A DNA stretch of 64,000 nt from Flavobacterium sp. M31R6 (GTDB taxonomy: Bacteria > Bacteroidota > Bacteroidia > Flavobacteriales > Flavobacteriaceae): contig NZ_CP054141.1 of NCBI RefSeq assembly GCF_013284035.1, forward strand, positions 2,852,001-2,916,000, read 5' to 3'. The notes below the pieces were generated by a model. That model was not told the origin of the DNA, ran no database searches, and saw only the letters and a list, made by a program, of their open reading frames with translations. Below are positions 36,643 through 45,030 of the stretch, one piece after another (position 1 is the first letter of the stretch; each line of letters opens with the position of its first letter). Both the position numbers and the translations under genes were made by a program.

Positions 36643-37314
36643 ATGAACCTCAACTTAATACCTTCCTGGCAAACTATTTTATCAGATGAGATAGAGAAAC
36701 CATATTTCCGCGAATTGATGGATATCGTTGAACAAGAATATCAAAATTCGGTTTGTTTTCCTCCAAAAGAGCTGATTTTTTCGGCTTTCAATAATTGTTT
36801 TTTTGAAAATATAAAAGTGGTCATTATCGGCCAAGATCCGTATCATGGCGACGGGGAAGCAAACGGTTTGTCCTTTTCGGTAAATGATTCGGTGCGAATT
36901 CCGCCTTCATTGCGTAATATTTTCAGGGAAATCAATACCGATTTGGATTCTATTTTCATGCCTACATCAGGGAATCTAGAATCTTGGGCCAAGCAAGGTG
37001 TTTTATTACTGAACGCATCCTTAACCGTGAGAAAAGACAATCCAAACAGCCATAAACATCTCAAGTGGAATCTTTTTACGGATGCTGTTATTCAAAAAAT
37101 ATCAGAGGAAAAAGAAAATGTAGTTTTTATGTTATGGGGAAGCTTTGCACACAAAAAAGGAGCAAAAATTAACAGGGAAAAGCATTTGGTTCTAGAATCG
37201 GGGCATCCTTCGCCCATGAGTGCCAATCAGGGAAAATGGTTTGGAAATAAACATTTTAGTCAGACGAATTTGTATTTGGAGAAGAATAATTTAGGGAAGA
37301 TTATTTGGCTGTAA
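36643..37314 (+). CDS. ung: Uracil-DNA glycosylase
   Basis: Family 1 UDG that removes uracil from DNA. The catalytic water-activating motif GQDPYH is at residues 63-68 (Asp65), followed by GLSFSV, the LLLNASLTV strand and the HPSPMS loop with the second catalytic His. The 223-residue length is normal. I use the ATG at 36643; a TTG two codons upstream at 36637 is in frame but lies directly on the presumed transcription start. Confidence 0.95.
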   Translation: MNLNLIPSWQTILSDEIEKPYFRELMDIVEQEYQNSVCFPPKELIFSAFNNCFFENIKVVIIGQDPYHGDGEANGLSFSVNDSVRIPPSLRNIFREINTDLDSIFMPTSGNLESWAKQGVLLLNASLTVRKDNPNSHKHLKWNLFTDAVIQKISEEKENVVFMLWGSFAHKKGAKINREKHLVLESGHPSPMSANQGKWFGNKHFSQTNLYLEKNNLGKIIWL

Positions 37315-37359
37315 TTTCAATTAAAAACAAAATGTCTTAATTACACTAAATATCTTGGT

Positions 37360-37477
37360 CACGAGTGAGGGATAAAAGCTAGCTACCGAAGTAGCGCGGA
37401 TAGCCCGACAGCATAAAGGAAAGAGGCCTAATCACCACAACGAAGATTAGGCCTCTTTTCTTTATGGTGACACTCCC
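37360..37477 (+). repeat. Dispersed hairpin element, family 1, copy C
   Basis: Head CACGAGTGAGGGATAAAAGC, then AGCTACCGAAGTAGCGCGGA, TAGCCCGACA; hairpin 37412-37433 with 37445-37466 (22 bp, one G-U type change); end ACACTCCC. It lies between convergent ung and the transglutaminase-like gene. Confidence 0.85.
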
Positions 37478-37491
37478 AAAATATTTTTATT

Positions 37492-38424
37492 TTATTCCAA
37501 TGTCAACGCCCCCAATATTTCTTCGGACAGAAAGGGACCTCCAGGATATTTTGCCGTATAATCGAGATTTAACCATACTTGATTGCGTTCATCGATGTGG
37601 TAATTAATCTGTTTATTGCGACTTTCCTGCACAAATAATACATTTTTGATAAGATAATTTGCTTTTTCAAGATCCTTCATGCTTCCGATTAAAATTTCGG
37701 GATAGATGTGACCTTTAGTATGAATCAGCCTTGGTGTTCCTCCAATAGATCTAATGGCAGCGGCCATCAAAATGGAATGATCATCACAATCACCCGAAAA
37801 ATAAAGCAATGATTCATGGGCTGTTGCAATATAATCTCCATTTTTGGGATCATTTACATAATTCCATCGACTATTGATTTCTTTGAAAACGGCAAAACAC
37901 TGGATTAAGTTCCTGTAATCAGGATAGCCCCGAACTTTCTTAAAATGCTTTGTTGTTGCCATTATGGCAAAGTTTCTCACCTTTGGATTCTCGTATTCTA
38001 TTGCTTTTAAAATTTCATCCTTATTGGGAAACGGTAGCAATTTGGCGACAATAATATCCTGTGGAAATGGATTATTATTCATGGTGTACAGCATCGCATT
38101 GTAATCGTCAAAAACGGAATTGAAACTAAAATTTCCGAATAAGCTACCATAAATGAGTGCCAAAAAATAGAGCGCCAAACAAATAATAATTATAGTCCTT
38201 AATGAGTATAAAGCAAGGTGAACAATTACCAAAACAAGAATAAAAAGCAGTATTCGATCCAAATTAAAATACCAATGTGGATCAATTAAATTTTGGTGAA
38301 GTACTATAAATAAAGGAATTGTAATAAGAATACTTAAAAGAAAGATAACAAAACTATCCCAAGGTTTTTTCAACTGAAACTTGGACTTTACTAAATGAAA
38401 ATTCGTTTTGTTAAGTTGTATCAT
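37492..38424 (-). CDS. Membrane protein with transglutaminase-like domain
   Basis: A 310-residue protein with three hydrophobic segments in the first third (DSFVIFLLSILITIPLFIVL, ILLFILVLVIVHLALYSL, IIIICLALYFLALIYGSLFG) and a transglutaminase-like domain with the Cys motif FSGDCDDHSILMAAAIRSIGGTPRLI and GHIYPEILIG supplying a His. The enzyme reaction is unknown for this group. The ATG at 38424 is used; the TTG at 38433 overlaps a TACTTTTG -7 box and is unlikely. Confidence 0.78.
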   Translation of the reverse strand: MIQLNKTNFHLVKSKFQLKKPWDSFVIFLLSILITIPLFIVLHQNLIDPHWYFNLDRILLFILVLVIVHLALYSLRTIIIICLALYFLALIYGSLFGNFSFNSVFDDYNAMLYTMNNNPFPQDIIVAKLLPFPNKDEILKAIEYENPKVRNFAIMATTKHFKKVRGYPDYRNLIQCFAVFKEINSRWNYVNDPKNGDYIATAHESLLYFSGDCDDHSILMAAAIRSIGGTPRLIHTKGHIYPEILIGSMKDLEKANYLIKNVLFVQESRNKQINYHIDERNQVWLNLDYTAKYPGGPFLSEEILGALTLE

Positions 38425-38430
38425 AATACC

Positions 38431-38438
38431 CAAAAGTA
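38431..38438 (-). promoter_or_regulatory. Possible -7 box of the transglutaminase-like gene
   Basis: TACTTTTG on the minus strand fits TAnnTTTG but is only 6 bases before the ATG at 38424, so the transcript would be nearly leaderless. Confidence 0.35.
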
Positions 38439-38462
38439 GGGACTTGGATTGCTTTTTTTAAG

Positions 38463-38590
38463 TTACTAAGATACTAAGTTTCTAAGTAACTAAGTTTTTT
38501 TTTAGTTACTAAGTTTTTACAAAGTTGCTAAGTTACTGAGGTACTAAGTTTCTAAGAGTCTTACGTGCTTAGAAACTTAGTATCTCAGCT
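38463..38590. repeat. Long period-8 repeat array with both orientations
   Basis: About nine GnnnCTAA octamers in sequence (GTTACTAA, GATACTAA, GTTTCTAA, GTAACTAA, ..., GTTGCTAA, GTTACTGA, GGTACTAA, GTTTCTAA), then the opposite type (GTGCTTAGAAACTTAGTATC, TCAGCTACTTAC). It fills the spacer between two co-directional genes and is the longest such array in the window. Confidence 0.8.
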
Positions 38591-38596
38591 ACTTAC

Positions 38597-39721
38597 TTAA
38601 ACATTAATATCCTTAAAATCATTCAAAATGGCATAGCGAATCATATTGGTAAACGCCTCATTATCCAATTTTGGGATTTCAAGAATCGAATTCAGTAAAG
38701 TGGTGTCGTATTCGTTGGGATTGGTAATAAAATAAGGTTTTAAATGCTTACCAATACTTTCGTAATACAGTTTTTCGATGGTGTTTTTGTATTTGAAATC
38801 AAGGGGGTTTTTGATTAAAGTAAAATTAGTGTACCCCACTTCTTTCATAATCAACTGTAAACCTTTCACAATATTGAAGCTTTTGTCGTTTACGATATTC
38901 AATTGTTCAATGTCGTCACGTTCGAAAGTGTTCACAATGACTTTGGCCACGTAATCGACTGGTATAATATTTAAACCCGTCTCTTCATTGATTATAAAAC
39001 GAACGTTTTCCTGTTCTCCTTTTCGCTGCGAAGTAAAGTGAAAAAACTTGGCCAAAAGATAAAAAACCATGTATTTTGGAATGAAATAAGGGCTTTCGGT
39101 TCCCAACATTTTACCTCCAATGACACTTGGTCTCAAAATTTGAAAAGGCAATCCCAACCTTTTGCATTCTTTGGCTATGAAATTCTCAGAATGAAATTTG
39201 GCATCCTCATACGCATTTCGATGCTCTGGTTTAAAATCCAAATTATGGAAATCATTATCAATCAAACCTTTTCGGATTCCGGATGAAAACGCAGTTCCGA
39301 TGTAAATGAACTTCTTGATAAAAGGATGGAAAGTCTTGAAAAGCGATTTGGTTATTTTGGCATTTTCGTCAAAAATTTTCTCTTTTAGATTCTCGTCCGT
39401 AGACAAATTAACGTAACCTGCGGAGTGGATAAAGTATGCTCCTTTTATTTTTTCGGAAAAAGTATCCTGAAGATTCGCTAAATCCGAATCTATAATTTCA
39501 ATATATTCATGTAGTTTTTCCAAACCGCTTTTTCGTAAAACCTGAGGAGTGTAATCACTTGTCAAAAGTTCATTAACACGATTAATGGCGCTAACTTTCC
39601 CTTTGTTTCTGGCAATAATAAAAAGTTTTCCGTTATTGTTTTGTTTGATAAAAAGCTCCAGAATATCATACATAATATGCGATCCCAAAACTCCCGTTGC
39701 TCCAGTAAGTATTATTTTCAT
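38597..39721 (-). CDS. Extended SDR, NAD-dependent epimerase / thioester reductase-like
   Basis: A 374-residue Rossmann protein beginning MKIILTGATGVLGSHIMYDIL (NAD(P) site GATGVLG, residues 7-13). YIGTAFSSGIRKG and NAYEDAKFHSENFIAKE give the Tyr-x3-Lys-type active site (Y-E-D-A-K), and LPFQILRPSVIGG the substrate side. The layout resembles the male-sterility/thioester-reductase branch of SDRs. Substrate unknown. The ATG at 39721 is preferred over 39736 because a TATCTTTG box lies at 39741-39748. Confidence 0.82.
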   Translation of the reverse strand: MKIILTGATGVLGSHIMYDILELFIKQNNNGKLFIIARNKGKVSAINRVNELLTSDYTPQVLRKSGLEKLHEYIEIIDSDLANLQDTFSEKIKGAYFIHSAGYVNLSTDENLKEKIFDENAKITKSLFKTFHPFIKKFIYIGTAFSSGIRKGLIDNDFHNLDFKPEHRNAYEDAKFHSENFIAKECKRLGLPFQILRPSVIGGKMLGTESPYFIPKYMVFYLLAKFFHFTSQRKGEQENVRFIINEETGLNIIPVDYVAKVIVNTFERDDIEQLNIVNDKSFNIVKGLQLIMKEVGYTNFTLIKNPLDFKYKNTIEKLYYESIGKHLKPYFITNPNEYDTTLLNSILEIPKLDNEAFTNMIRYAILNDFKDINV

Positions 39722-39740
39722 TGGTTTATTTTTCAAAATG

Positions 39741-39748
39741 CAAAGATA
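39741..39748 (-). promoter_or_regulatory. Possible -7 box deciding the SDR start
   Basis: TATCTTTG on the minus strand. A transcript starting about 7 bases downstream would exclude the ATG at 39736 and use 39721. Confidence 0.4.
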
Positions 39749-39797
39749 GTTCTAAAATAAAGAATGAGGAAGTTTAAAAAGAATACTTCAAGGAGGC

Positions 39798-40268
39798 TTA
39801 TTTTAATAAATCGTCACTGTGTTTTTTAGACAAACAAGGTTCAGCAAAATCTAATATTTCTAATTCTAAATATTCATTTAAAAAATGTTTCACTACTGAA
39901 TAATCAATATCCTCTTTAATTTCTACAACAAAATACTTTTCATTAAACCCTTCTGATAAACAATTCATTACTTTGAGTTTTTCTCTAATAATTTCCTTAT
40001 CAAAACTGTCTTTTAAAATTACAACCTGAATTATAGAATTTCCTGAAATTTCAATTGTTTCTTTATAAACGACTGTTTCTTCGATCTCATCATATTTAGC
40101 ATAAAAAATATCATCTGTTGCAATGAGTGGACCATAGAATGGAATATTATCTAATTTATAAATTCCTTTTTCCGAATCAATTATTTCCGACCACAGGGTT
40201 TCAACCACTTCTTCGTCTAAAATATCACTATGATATCTAAATAAAATTTTTGCGTGAGTTTCTGTCAT
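39798..40268 (-). CDS. DUF4265 family protein
   Basis: A 156-residue cytosolic protein. KLDNIPFYGPLIATDDIFYAKYDE is the conserved DUF4265 block, and the C-terminal part ends with LNEYLELEILDFAEPCLSKK. No function is known for the family. It starts 3 bp after the nucleoside phosphorylase stop, so the two are cotranscribed. Confidence 0.83.
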   Translation of the reverse strand: MTETHAKILFRYHSDILDEEVVETLWSEIIDSEKGIYKLDNIPFYGPLIATDDIFYAKYDEIEETVVYKETIEISGNSIIQVVILKDSFDKEIIREKLKVMNCLSEGFNEKYFVVEIKEDIDYSVVKHFLNEYLELEILDFAEPCLSKKHSDDLLK

Positions 40269-40271
40269 CTT

Positions 40272-41144
40272 TTATTTCTCTGCTAATTTCCCCAATGTAT
40301 ATTCAATCAATTCATCTACGGCTTTATATGGATCGCTGCTAAAAGTTCCGTTGGCACGGTTAGCAATAATCGCATTTAATGACAACGCATGATGCCCTAA
40401 AAGAGCGGAAAGTCCATAAATGGCTGAAGTTTCCATTTCGAGGTTGGTAATTCTGGTTCCTTCAAAAAGGAAATTATCCATTTTGGAATTTAATGTTGAA
40501 TCTTGAATATTCAAACGCAAAATACGTCCTTGCGGGCCATAAAAACCACCTGCAGTTGCTGTGATTCCTTTGTGCATTTTGTCACTTTCTATTCTTTTTT
40601 CCAATACCGAAGAACAAGGAATAACAACAGGTTTTCCTTTTCGCAAGTCCCAATTGGTGTGTTCAACAAATGCATTTTCCATTTCAACATTTGAAACAGT
40701 ATCAACCAAATAGGAGCGGAGCATATTGTCTAGTCCCAAACCAAATTGGGCCATCACAAAACTATCCACAGGAATATCCGCATGCAAAGAACCCGAAGTT
40801 CCTATTCGGATTATGTTTAAAGATGTTAGCTTTTCTTTTGGTTTTCTGGTTTCCAAATCTATATTAACCAATGCATCCAGTTCATTGATAACAATATCAA
40901 TATTATCTGGACCAATTCCGGTAGACATCACCGTTAAGCGTTTGCCTTTGTAAGTCCCTGTTTGAGTTTTGAATTCTCTTTTTTGAGTAGAAAATTCAAT
41001 AGAATCAAAATGTTTGGTAATTTTTGCCACTCGATCTTGATCCCCCACAAAAATAATATCGTGAGCGATATGTTCGGGTTTCAAATTAAGATGATACACA
41101 CTCCCGTCAGGATTGAGTATTAATTCGGATTGTTGAATAGCCAT
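40272..41144 (-). CDS. Nucleoside phosphorylase (uridine phosphorylase-like)
   Basis: A 290-residue NP-I family phosphorylase, splitting a nucleoside with phosphate for salvage. Marks are HDIIFVGDQDRVAKITKHFD, VMSTGIGPDNIDIVINELDAL, IRIGTSGSLHADIPVDSFVMA and TNLEMETSAIYGLSALLGH (base and ribose binding). The N-terminal and GIGPDN text is closest to uridine phosphorylases. The spacer upstream is full of TTTAAAC-type repeats. Confidence 0.9.
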   Translation of the reverse strand: MAIQQSELILNPDGSVYHLNLKPEHIAHDIIFVGDQDRVAKITKHFDSIEFSTQKREFKTQTGTYKGKRLTVMSTGIGPDNIDIVINELDALVNIDLETRKPKEKLTSLNIIRIGTSGSLHADIPVDSFVMAQFGLGLDNMLRSYLVDTVSNVEMENAFVEHTNWDLRKGKPVVIPCSSVLEKRIESDKMHKGITATAGGFYGPQGRILRLNIQDSTLNSKMDNFLFEGTRITNLEMETSAIYGLSALLGHHALSLNAIIANRANGTFSSDPYKAVDELIEYTLGKLAEK

Positions 41145-41160
41145 TATTTTAGTTTGAATT

Positions 41161-41255
41161 GTTTAAAGTTTAATGTTGTTTAAAAGTTTAAATTGTTTAA
41201 GTTTTAACATTGTTTAATATTATAACAACTTTAAACCTTAAACTTTAAACCATTT
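41161..41255. repeat. Dense period-7 TTTAAAG/CTTTAAA repeat region
   Basis: The spacer holds GTTTAAAGTTTAATGTTGTT and further AGTTTAAATTGTTTAAG words, then AACTTTAAACCTTAAACTTT on the other side, giving several alternative hairpins between SUI1 and the nucleoside phosphorylase. Confidence 0.7.
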
Positions 41256-41265
41256 TAAACTTTTC

Positions 41266-41595
41266 CTATCCTCCAACGCGTTTTACTTTAAAACCTTTTT
41301 CTTTTAAAATAGTCATTATTTTATCACGATAATCACCTTGAATGATAATAGAATCATCTTTAAAAGTACCACCAACACTCAATTTGGTTTTGATTTCTTT
41401 GGCCAGTATTTTAAAATCTTCGTCAGTTCCTTCGTAACCTTCAATTATAGTGGTCGCTTTTCCTTTTCTTTTTTCGAATTTGCAAATCATAGGCTCTTTT
41501 TGAACATATAATTCATGTGCTTCTTTTTCAACTGCCTCCTCGGGAGCCATTTCGTGGTCTGGAAAAAGATTCTTCAATTGGTCTTTTAAATCCAT
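41266..41595 (-). CDS. SUI1/YciH translation initiation factor-like protein
   Basis: A 109-residue bacterial homologue of eIF1. The C-terminal SUI1 domain is clear: KRKGKATTIIEGYEGTDEDFKILAKEIKTKLSVGGTFKDDSIIIQGDYRDKIMTILKEKGF. In E. coli YciH influences initiation fidelity; here the role is inferred. The ATG at 41595 starts MDLKDQLKNLFPDHE; the longer frame begins with TTG inside an inverted repeat. Confidence 0.92.
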   Translation of the reverse strand: MDLKDQLKNLFPDHEMAPEEAVEKEAHELYVQKEPMICKFEKRKGKATTIIEGYEGTDEDFKILAKEIKTKLSVGGTFKDDSIIIQGDYRDKIMTILKEKGFKVKRVGG

Positions 41596-41610
41596 GTTTT
41601 TCAAATTATA

Positions 41611-41668
41611 AAAAACCAAATTCCAAATTCCAAAAAGTGTATCATTGGAATTTGGAATTTTGGTTTTT
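41611..41668. repeat. Inverted repeat of AAATTCC words
   Basis: AAAAACCAAATTCCAAATTC (from 41611) pairs with GAATTTGGAATTTTGGTTTT type sequence ending at 41668, with one extra base. Each arm is a tandem of AAATTCC heptamers. It lies between two co-directional genes. Confidence 0.75.
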
Positions 41669-41680
41669 GAATTTTATTTT

Positions 41681-42631
41681 TTATTTCTTAATTAAACCTA
41701 AGTCAACTAGGCGCTCGTACAAATAGTCTCCCGCAGTAATATCCTCGAATTTTTTAGGGTTTTCAGCATCAATGCAGTTCTCTAAGCAATCCAATTTCAT
41801 ATCACTCACTGGGTGCATAAAAAACGGAATAGAATAACGCGAAGTTCCCCATAATTCTCTTGGTGGATTAACCACTTGATGAATCGTAGATTTTAACTTG
41901 TTATTGGTATGACGGGATAACATATCACCTACATTAATTACCAATTCATCTGGTTCTGCAACGGCATCAATCCAATCACCATTATGGTTTTGAACTTGCA
42001 ACCCTTTCCCTTGAGCTCCCATCAACAGAGTAATCAAGTTGATGTCACCATGAGCTGCTGCACGTATGGCATTCTCTGGTTCGGATGTAATAGGAGGGTA
42101 GTGAATTGGTCTTAGGATTGAATTCCCGTCTTTGGCATATTCGTCAAAATAAAATTCATCCAATCCAAGATGCAATGCCAAAGCTCTCAATACATAAACA
42201 CCTGTTTTTTCAAGCATTTGATAAGCTTCTTTACCTACAACATTAAAACGGGGTAATTCTTTTACCTCAACATTTTCTGGGTATTCTGAAGCATATTTGG
42301 AACCTTTATCCACATACTGTCCAAAATGCCAAAACTCTTTCAAATCCCCTTCTTTACGGCCTTTGGCATGTTCTTTTCCAAAAGAAACATAACCTCTTTG
42401 TCCACCAATTCCAGGAATCTCATAGCTGTTTTTTGTCTCTAATGGCAACGAAAAGAAATTCCTGATTTCGCCATACAACTCATCAACTAATTGATCGTTT
42501 AAAAAATGCCCTTTGAGCGCTACGAAGCCTATATCTTCGAATGCACTTCCGATTTCATTTACAAATTTTTGTTTACGTTTCGGGTCGTCCGAAAGGAAAT
42601 CACGCAAGTCAACACTAGGAATGTTTTGCAT
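41681..42631 (-). CDS. Isopenicillin N synthase-like 2-oxoglutarate/Fe(II) oxygenase
   Basis: A 316-residue non-haem iron oxygenase. N-terminal IPSVDLRDF and GFVALKGHFL, then the iron site AAHGDINLITLLMGAQGKGLQVQNHNGDWIDA (HxD) and the distal His in KSTIHQVVNPP, with RYSIPFF supplying the 2-oxoglutarate Arg and Ser. The substrate is not shown by neighbours; SUI1 follows downstream. Confidence 0.9.
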   Translation of the reverse strand: MQNIPSVDLRDFLSDDPKRKQKFVNEIGSAFEDIGFVALKGHFLNDQLVDELYGEIRNFFSLPLETKNSYEIPGIGGQRGYVSFGKEHAKGRKEGDLKEFWHFGQYVDKGSKYASEYPENVEVKELPRFNVVGKEAYQMLEKTGVYVLRALALHLGLDEFYFDEYAKDGNSILRPIHYPPITSEPENAIRAAAHGDINLITLLMGAQGKGLQVQNHNGDWIDAVAEPDELVINVGDMLSRHTNNKLKSTIHQVVNPPRELWGTSRYSIPFFMHPVSDMKLDCLENCIDAENPKKFEDITAGDYLYERLVDLGLIKK

Positions 42632-42769
42632 ATTATGTCTGTATTTAATACTTTAGAAGTTTTAAACTTCTAAAGCACAAAGATAAAAAATAAAACAGAT
42701 AAGTTATTTTAAAAATTATTGACATTTCAAAATAATATAACAATTTTAAATTAAACTGTTATATTTATT

Positions 42770-42777
42770 TATCTTTG
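42770..42777 (+). promoter_or_regulatory. Possible -7 box of the E1 dehydrogenase gene
   Basis: TATCTTTG fits TAnnTTTG, 26 bases before the ATG at 42804. No good -33 element. Confidence 0.4.
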
Positions 42778-42803
42778 AGATATAGCAACAAATACTACTA
42801 AAA

Positions 42804-44780
42804 ATGAATTTTGATAAAAAAAATCTATCTAACGACACCTTACTAGATCTATATAAAAGAATTCTGAAACCGAGACTGGTAGAAGAAAAAATGTTAATCC
42901 TCATCAGACAGGGAAAAGTGTCCAAATGGTTTTCCGGTATAGGACAGGAAGCCATTTCTGTCGGTATTACAGCTGCTTTAGATACAGATGAATATATTTT
43001 ACCAATGCACCGGAACTTAGGAGTATTTACAGGAAGAGATATTCCATTGCATCGTTTATTTTCTCAATGGCAAGGCAAAGCCAATGGTTTTACCAAAGGT
43101 AGAGACCGAAGTTTTCACTTTGGAACACAGCTTTATAAAATTATAGGAATGATTTCGCATCTGGGGCCTCAACTAGGCGTTGCCGATGGAATAGCATTAG
43201 CCAATAAATTACAGAAAAACGGAAAAGTAACAGCAGTTTTCACCGGTGAAGGAGCAACAAGTGAAGGAGATTTTCATGAAGCCTTGAATATTGCTGCAGT
43301 TTGGGATTTACCAGTTCTATTTATAATTGAAAATAATGGATACGGATTATCTACTCCAACCAACGAACAATACCGTTGCGAAAACCTTGCCGACAAAGGA
43401 ATAGGCTACGGAATAGAAAGCCACATTGTTGACGGAAATAACATATTGGAAGTTTTTAATTTGTTGACCGAATTAAAAGCTTCGATGGTTGAAAATCCAC
43501 GTCCAATTTTATTGGAATTCAAAACATTCAGAATGCGAGGCCATGAAGAGGCGAGTGGCACTAAATATGTTCCTCAGGAATTAATGGATTTATGGGCTGC
43601 AAAAGACCCTGTAGACAATTACAGAAGTTATTTGTACCAAAATAATATTCTTACCAAAGAACATGATGACGAAATACAACACGAAATCAAAAAAGATATC
43701 GATGAAAGTTGGGCTATGGCCAATGCCGAACCAGAAATAGTTCCTACTTACGAAGGAGAATTAAATGATGTTTATCAACCCTATGTCCATGAAGAGTTCC
43801 ATCCGAATACAGAAGTAGAAAATATTCGATTTATAGATGCAATTTCCATTAGTTTACTACAATCTATGGAACGACATGAAAAATCGGTTATAATGGGACA
43901 AGATATTGCAGAATATGGCGGTGCTTTCAAAATAACTGATGGCTTTGTGGCACAATTTGGCAAAGACCGCGTTCGTAATACGCCTATTTGCGAAAGCGCC
44001 GTAGTTTCAACCGCAATGGGATTGTCCATTAATGGATATAAAGCGATTGTCGAAATGCAATTTGCCGACTTTGTATCCACAGGATTTAATCCAATCGTAA
44101 ATTTACTGGCCAAATCACATTACCGCTGGTTGGAAAAAGCCGATGTGGTTGTTAGAATGCCTTGTGGAGGCGGAACTCAGGCGGGACCTTTTCATTCCCA
44201 AACCAATGAAGCCTGGTTTACCAAAACTCCAGGTTTAAAAGTCGTTTACCCAGCCTTTCCCTATGATGTCAAAGGTTTGCTCAATGCTTCAATCAACGAC
44301 CCAAATCCAGTGCTTTTCTTCGAACACAAACAATTATACAGAAGTTTGTCCCAAGACGTTCCTAAAGATTATTACACCATTCCATTAGGGAAAGCCGCTT
44401 TATTAAAAGAAGGAAATGATGTTACTATCATCTCTTTTGGAGCTGCAGTCCATTGGGCATTGGAAACATTGGACAAAAACCCTGAAATAAAGGCAGATGT
44501 ATTGGATTTAAGAACACTTCAACCTTTGGATACCGAAGCGATTTACACCTCGGTTAAAAAGACAGGAAAAGTGATTATTTATCAAGAAGATTCTATGTTT
44601 GGTGGTGTTGCCAGCGATATTTCGGCTTTGATTATGGAAAATTGTTTCGAATACTTGGATGCTCCTGTAAAACGCGTAGCGAGTTTGGATTCACCAATTC
44701 CGTTTACAAAAGCACTAGAAGATCAGTATTTGCCGAAAGGCCGATTCGAAACGGAATTAAAAGCTCTTTTGGAGTATTAA
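42804..44780 (+). CDS. 2-oxoacid dehydrogenase E1, alpha and beta fused
   Basis: A 658-residue TPP enzyme, E1 of a branched-chain 2-oxoacid (2-oxoisovalerate-type) dehydrogenase complex. The alpha half (about 1-330) has WFSGIGQEAISVGITAAL, HRNLGVF and the TPP motif GEGATSEGDFHEALN...NN. The beta half (about 350-658) has MGQDIAEYGGAFKITDG, RVRNTPICESAVVSTAMG and MPCGGGTQAGPFHSQ. In many bacteria these are two genes; the fusion is usual in Bacteroidota. E2 and E3 are not nearby. Confidence 0.93.
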   Translation: MNFDKKNLSNDTLLDLYKRILKPRLVEEKMLILIRQGKVSKWFSGIGQEAISVGITAALDTDEYILPMHRNLGVFTGRDIPLHRLFSQWQGKANGFTKGRDRSFHFGTQLYKIIGMISHLGPQLGVADGIALANKLQKNGKVTAVFTGEGATSEGDFHEALNIAAVWDLPVLFIIENNGYGLSTPTNEQYRCENLADKGIGYGIESHIVDGNNILEVFNLLTELKASMVENPRPILLEFKTFRMRGHEEASGTKYVPQELMDLWAAKDPVDNYRSYLYQNNILTKEHDDEIQHEIKKDIDESWAMANAEPEIVPTYEGELNDVYQPYVHEEFHPNTEVENIRFIDAISISLLQSMERHEKSVIMGQDIAEYGGAFKITDGFVAQFGKDRVRNTPICESAVVSTAMGLSINGYKAIVEMQFADFVSTGFNPIVNLLAKSHYRWLEKADVVVRMPCGGGTQAGPFHSQTNEAWFTKTPGLKVVYPAFPYDVKGLLNASINDPNPVLFFEHKQLYRSLSQDVPKDYYTIPLGKAALLKEGNDVTIISFGAAVHWALETLDKNPEIKADVLDLRTLQPLDTEAIYTSVKKTGKVIIYQEDSMFGGVASDISALIMENCFEYLDAPVKRVASLDSPIPFTKALEDQYLPKGRFETELKALLEY

Positions 44781-44798
44781 TTTTAAAAAAAAGCATTA

Positions 44799-44915
44799 GG
44801 GCGAGACCCCATTATGGCAAGTGGGCTACTTTTCATATCGCTCATTCGCCCACTAGCCATAATGGGGTCGGGCTATTCGCGCTACTTTGGTAGCTAGCTT
44901 CTATCCCTCTCGCAA
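44799..44915 (-). repeat. Dispersed hairpin element, family 1, copy D
   Basis: On the minus strand: TTGCGAGAGGGATAGAAGCT head, AGCTACCAAAGTAGCGCGAA, TAGCCCGACC, hairpin 44805-44826 with 44848-44869 (22 bp, one mismatch), then TCTCGCCC. It lies 18 bp after the E1 stop, between convergent genes. Confidence 0.85.
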
Positions 44916-44970
44916 TCCAGTTTTCATAACAAAATTTATTGGAATTTCATCTTTACCAAAGACTCATAAA

Positions 44971-45006
44971 AAAGAGGTTGTCTAAATAGATATAGACAAC
45001 CTCTTT
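44971..45006. terminator. Bidirectional terminator
   Basis: Perfect 13-bp stem AAAGAGGTTGTCT (44971-44983) with 44994-45006, flanked by A-rich sequence on the left and TT on the right. It serves mainly the minus-strand transporter ending at 45031. Confidence 0.85.
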
Positions 45007-45030
45007 TGGTTGAAATAAACACAAAATTCA

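Noticed and set aside
38425..38433. TTG start at 38433 for the transglutaminase-like gene
   Set aside because: The codon overlaps the TACTTTTG -7 box; the ATG at 38424 is a better start.
38463..38590. Possible CRISPR array because of regular short repeats
   Set aside because: Period is 8 bp with no spacers of 25-40 bp and no cas gene; it is a tandem word array.
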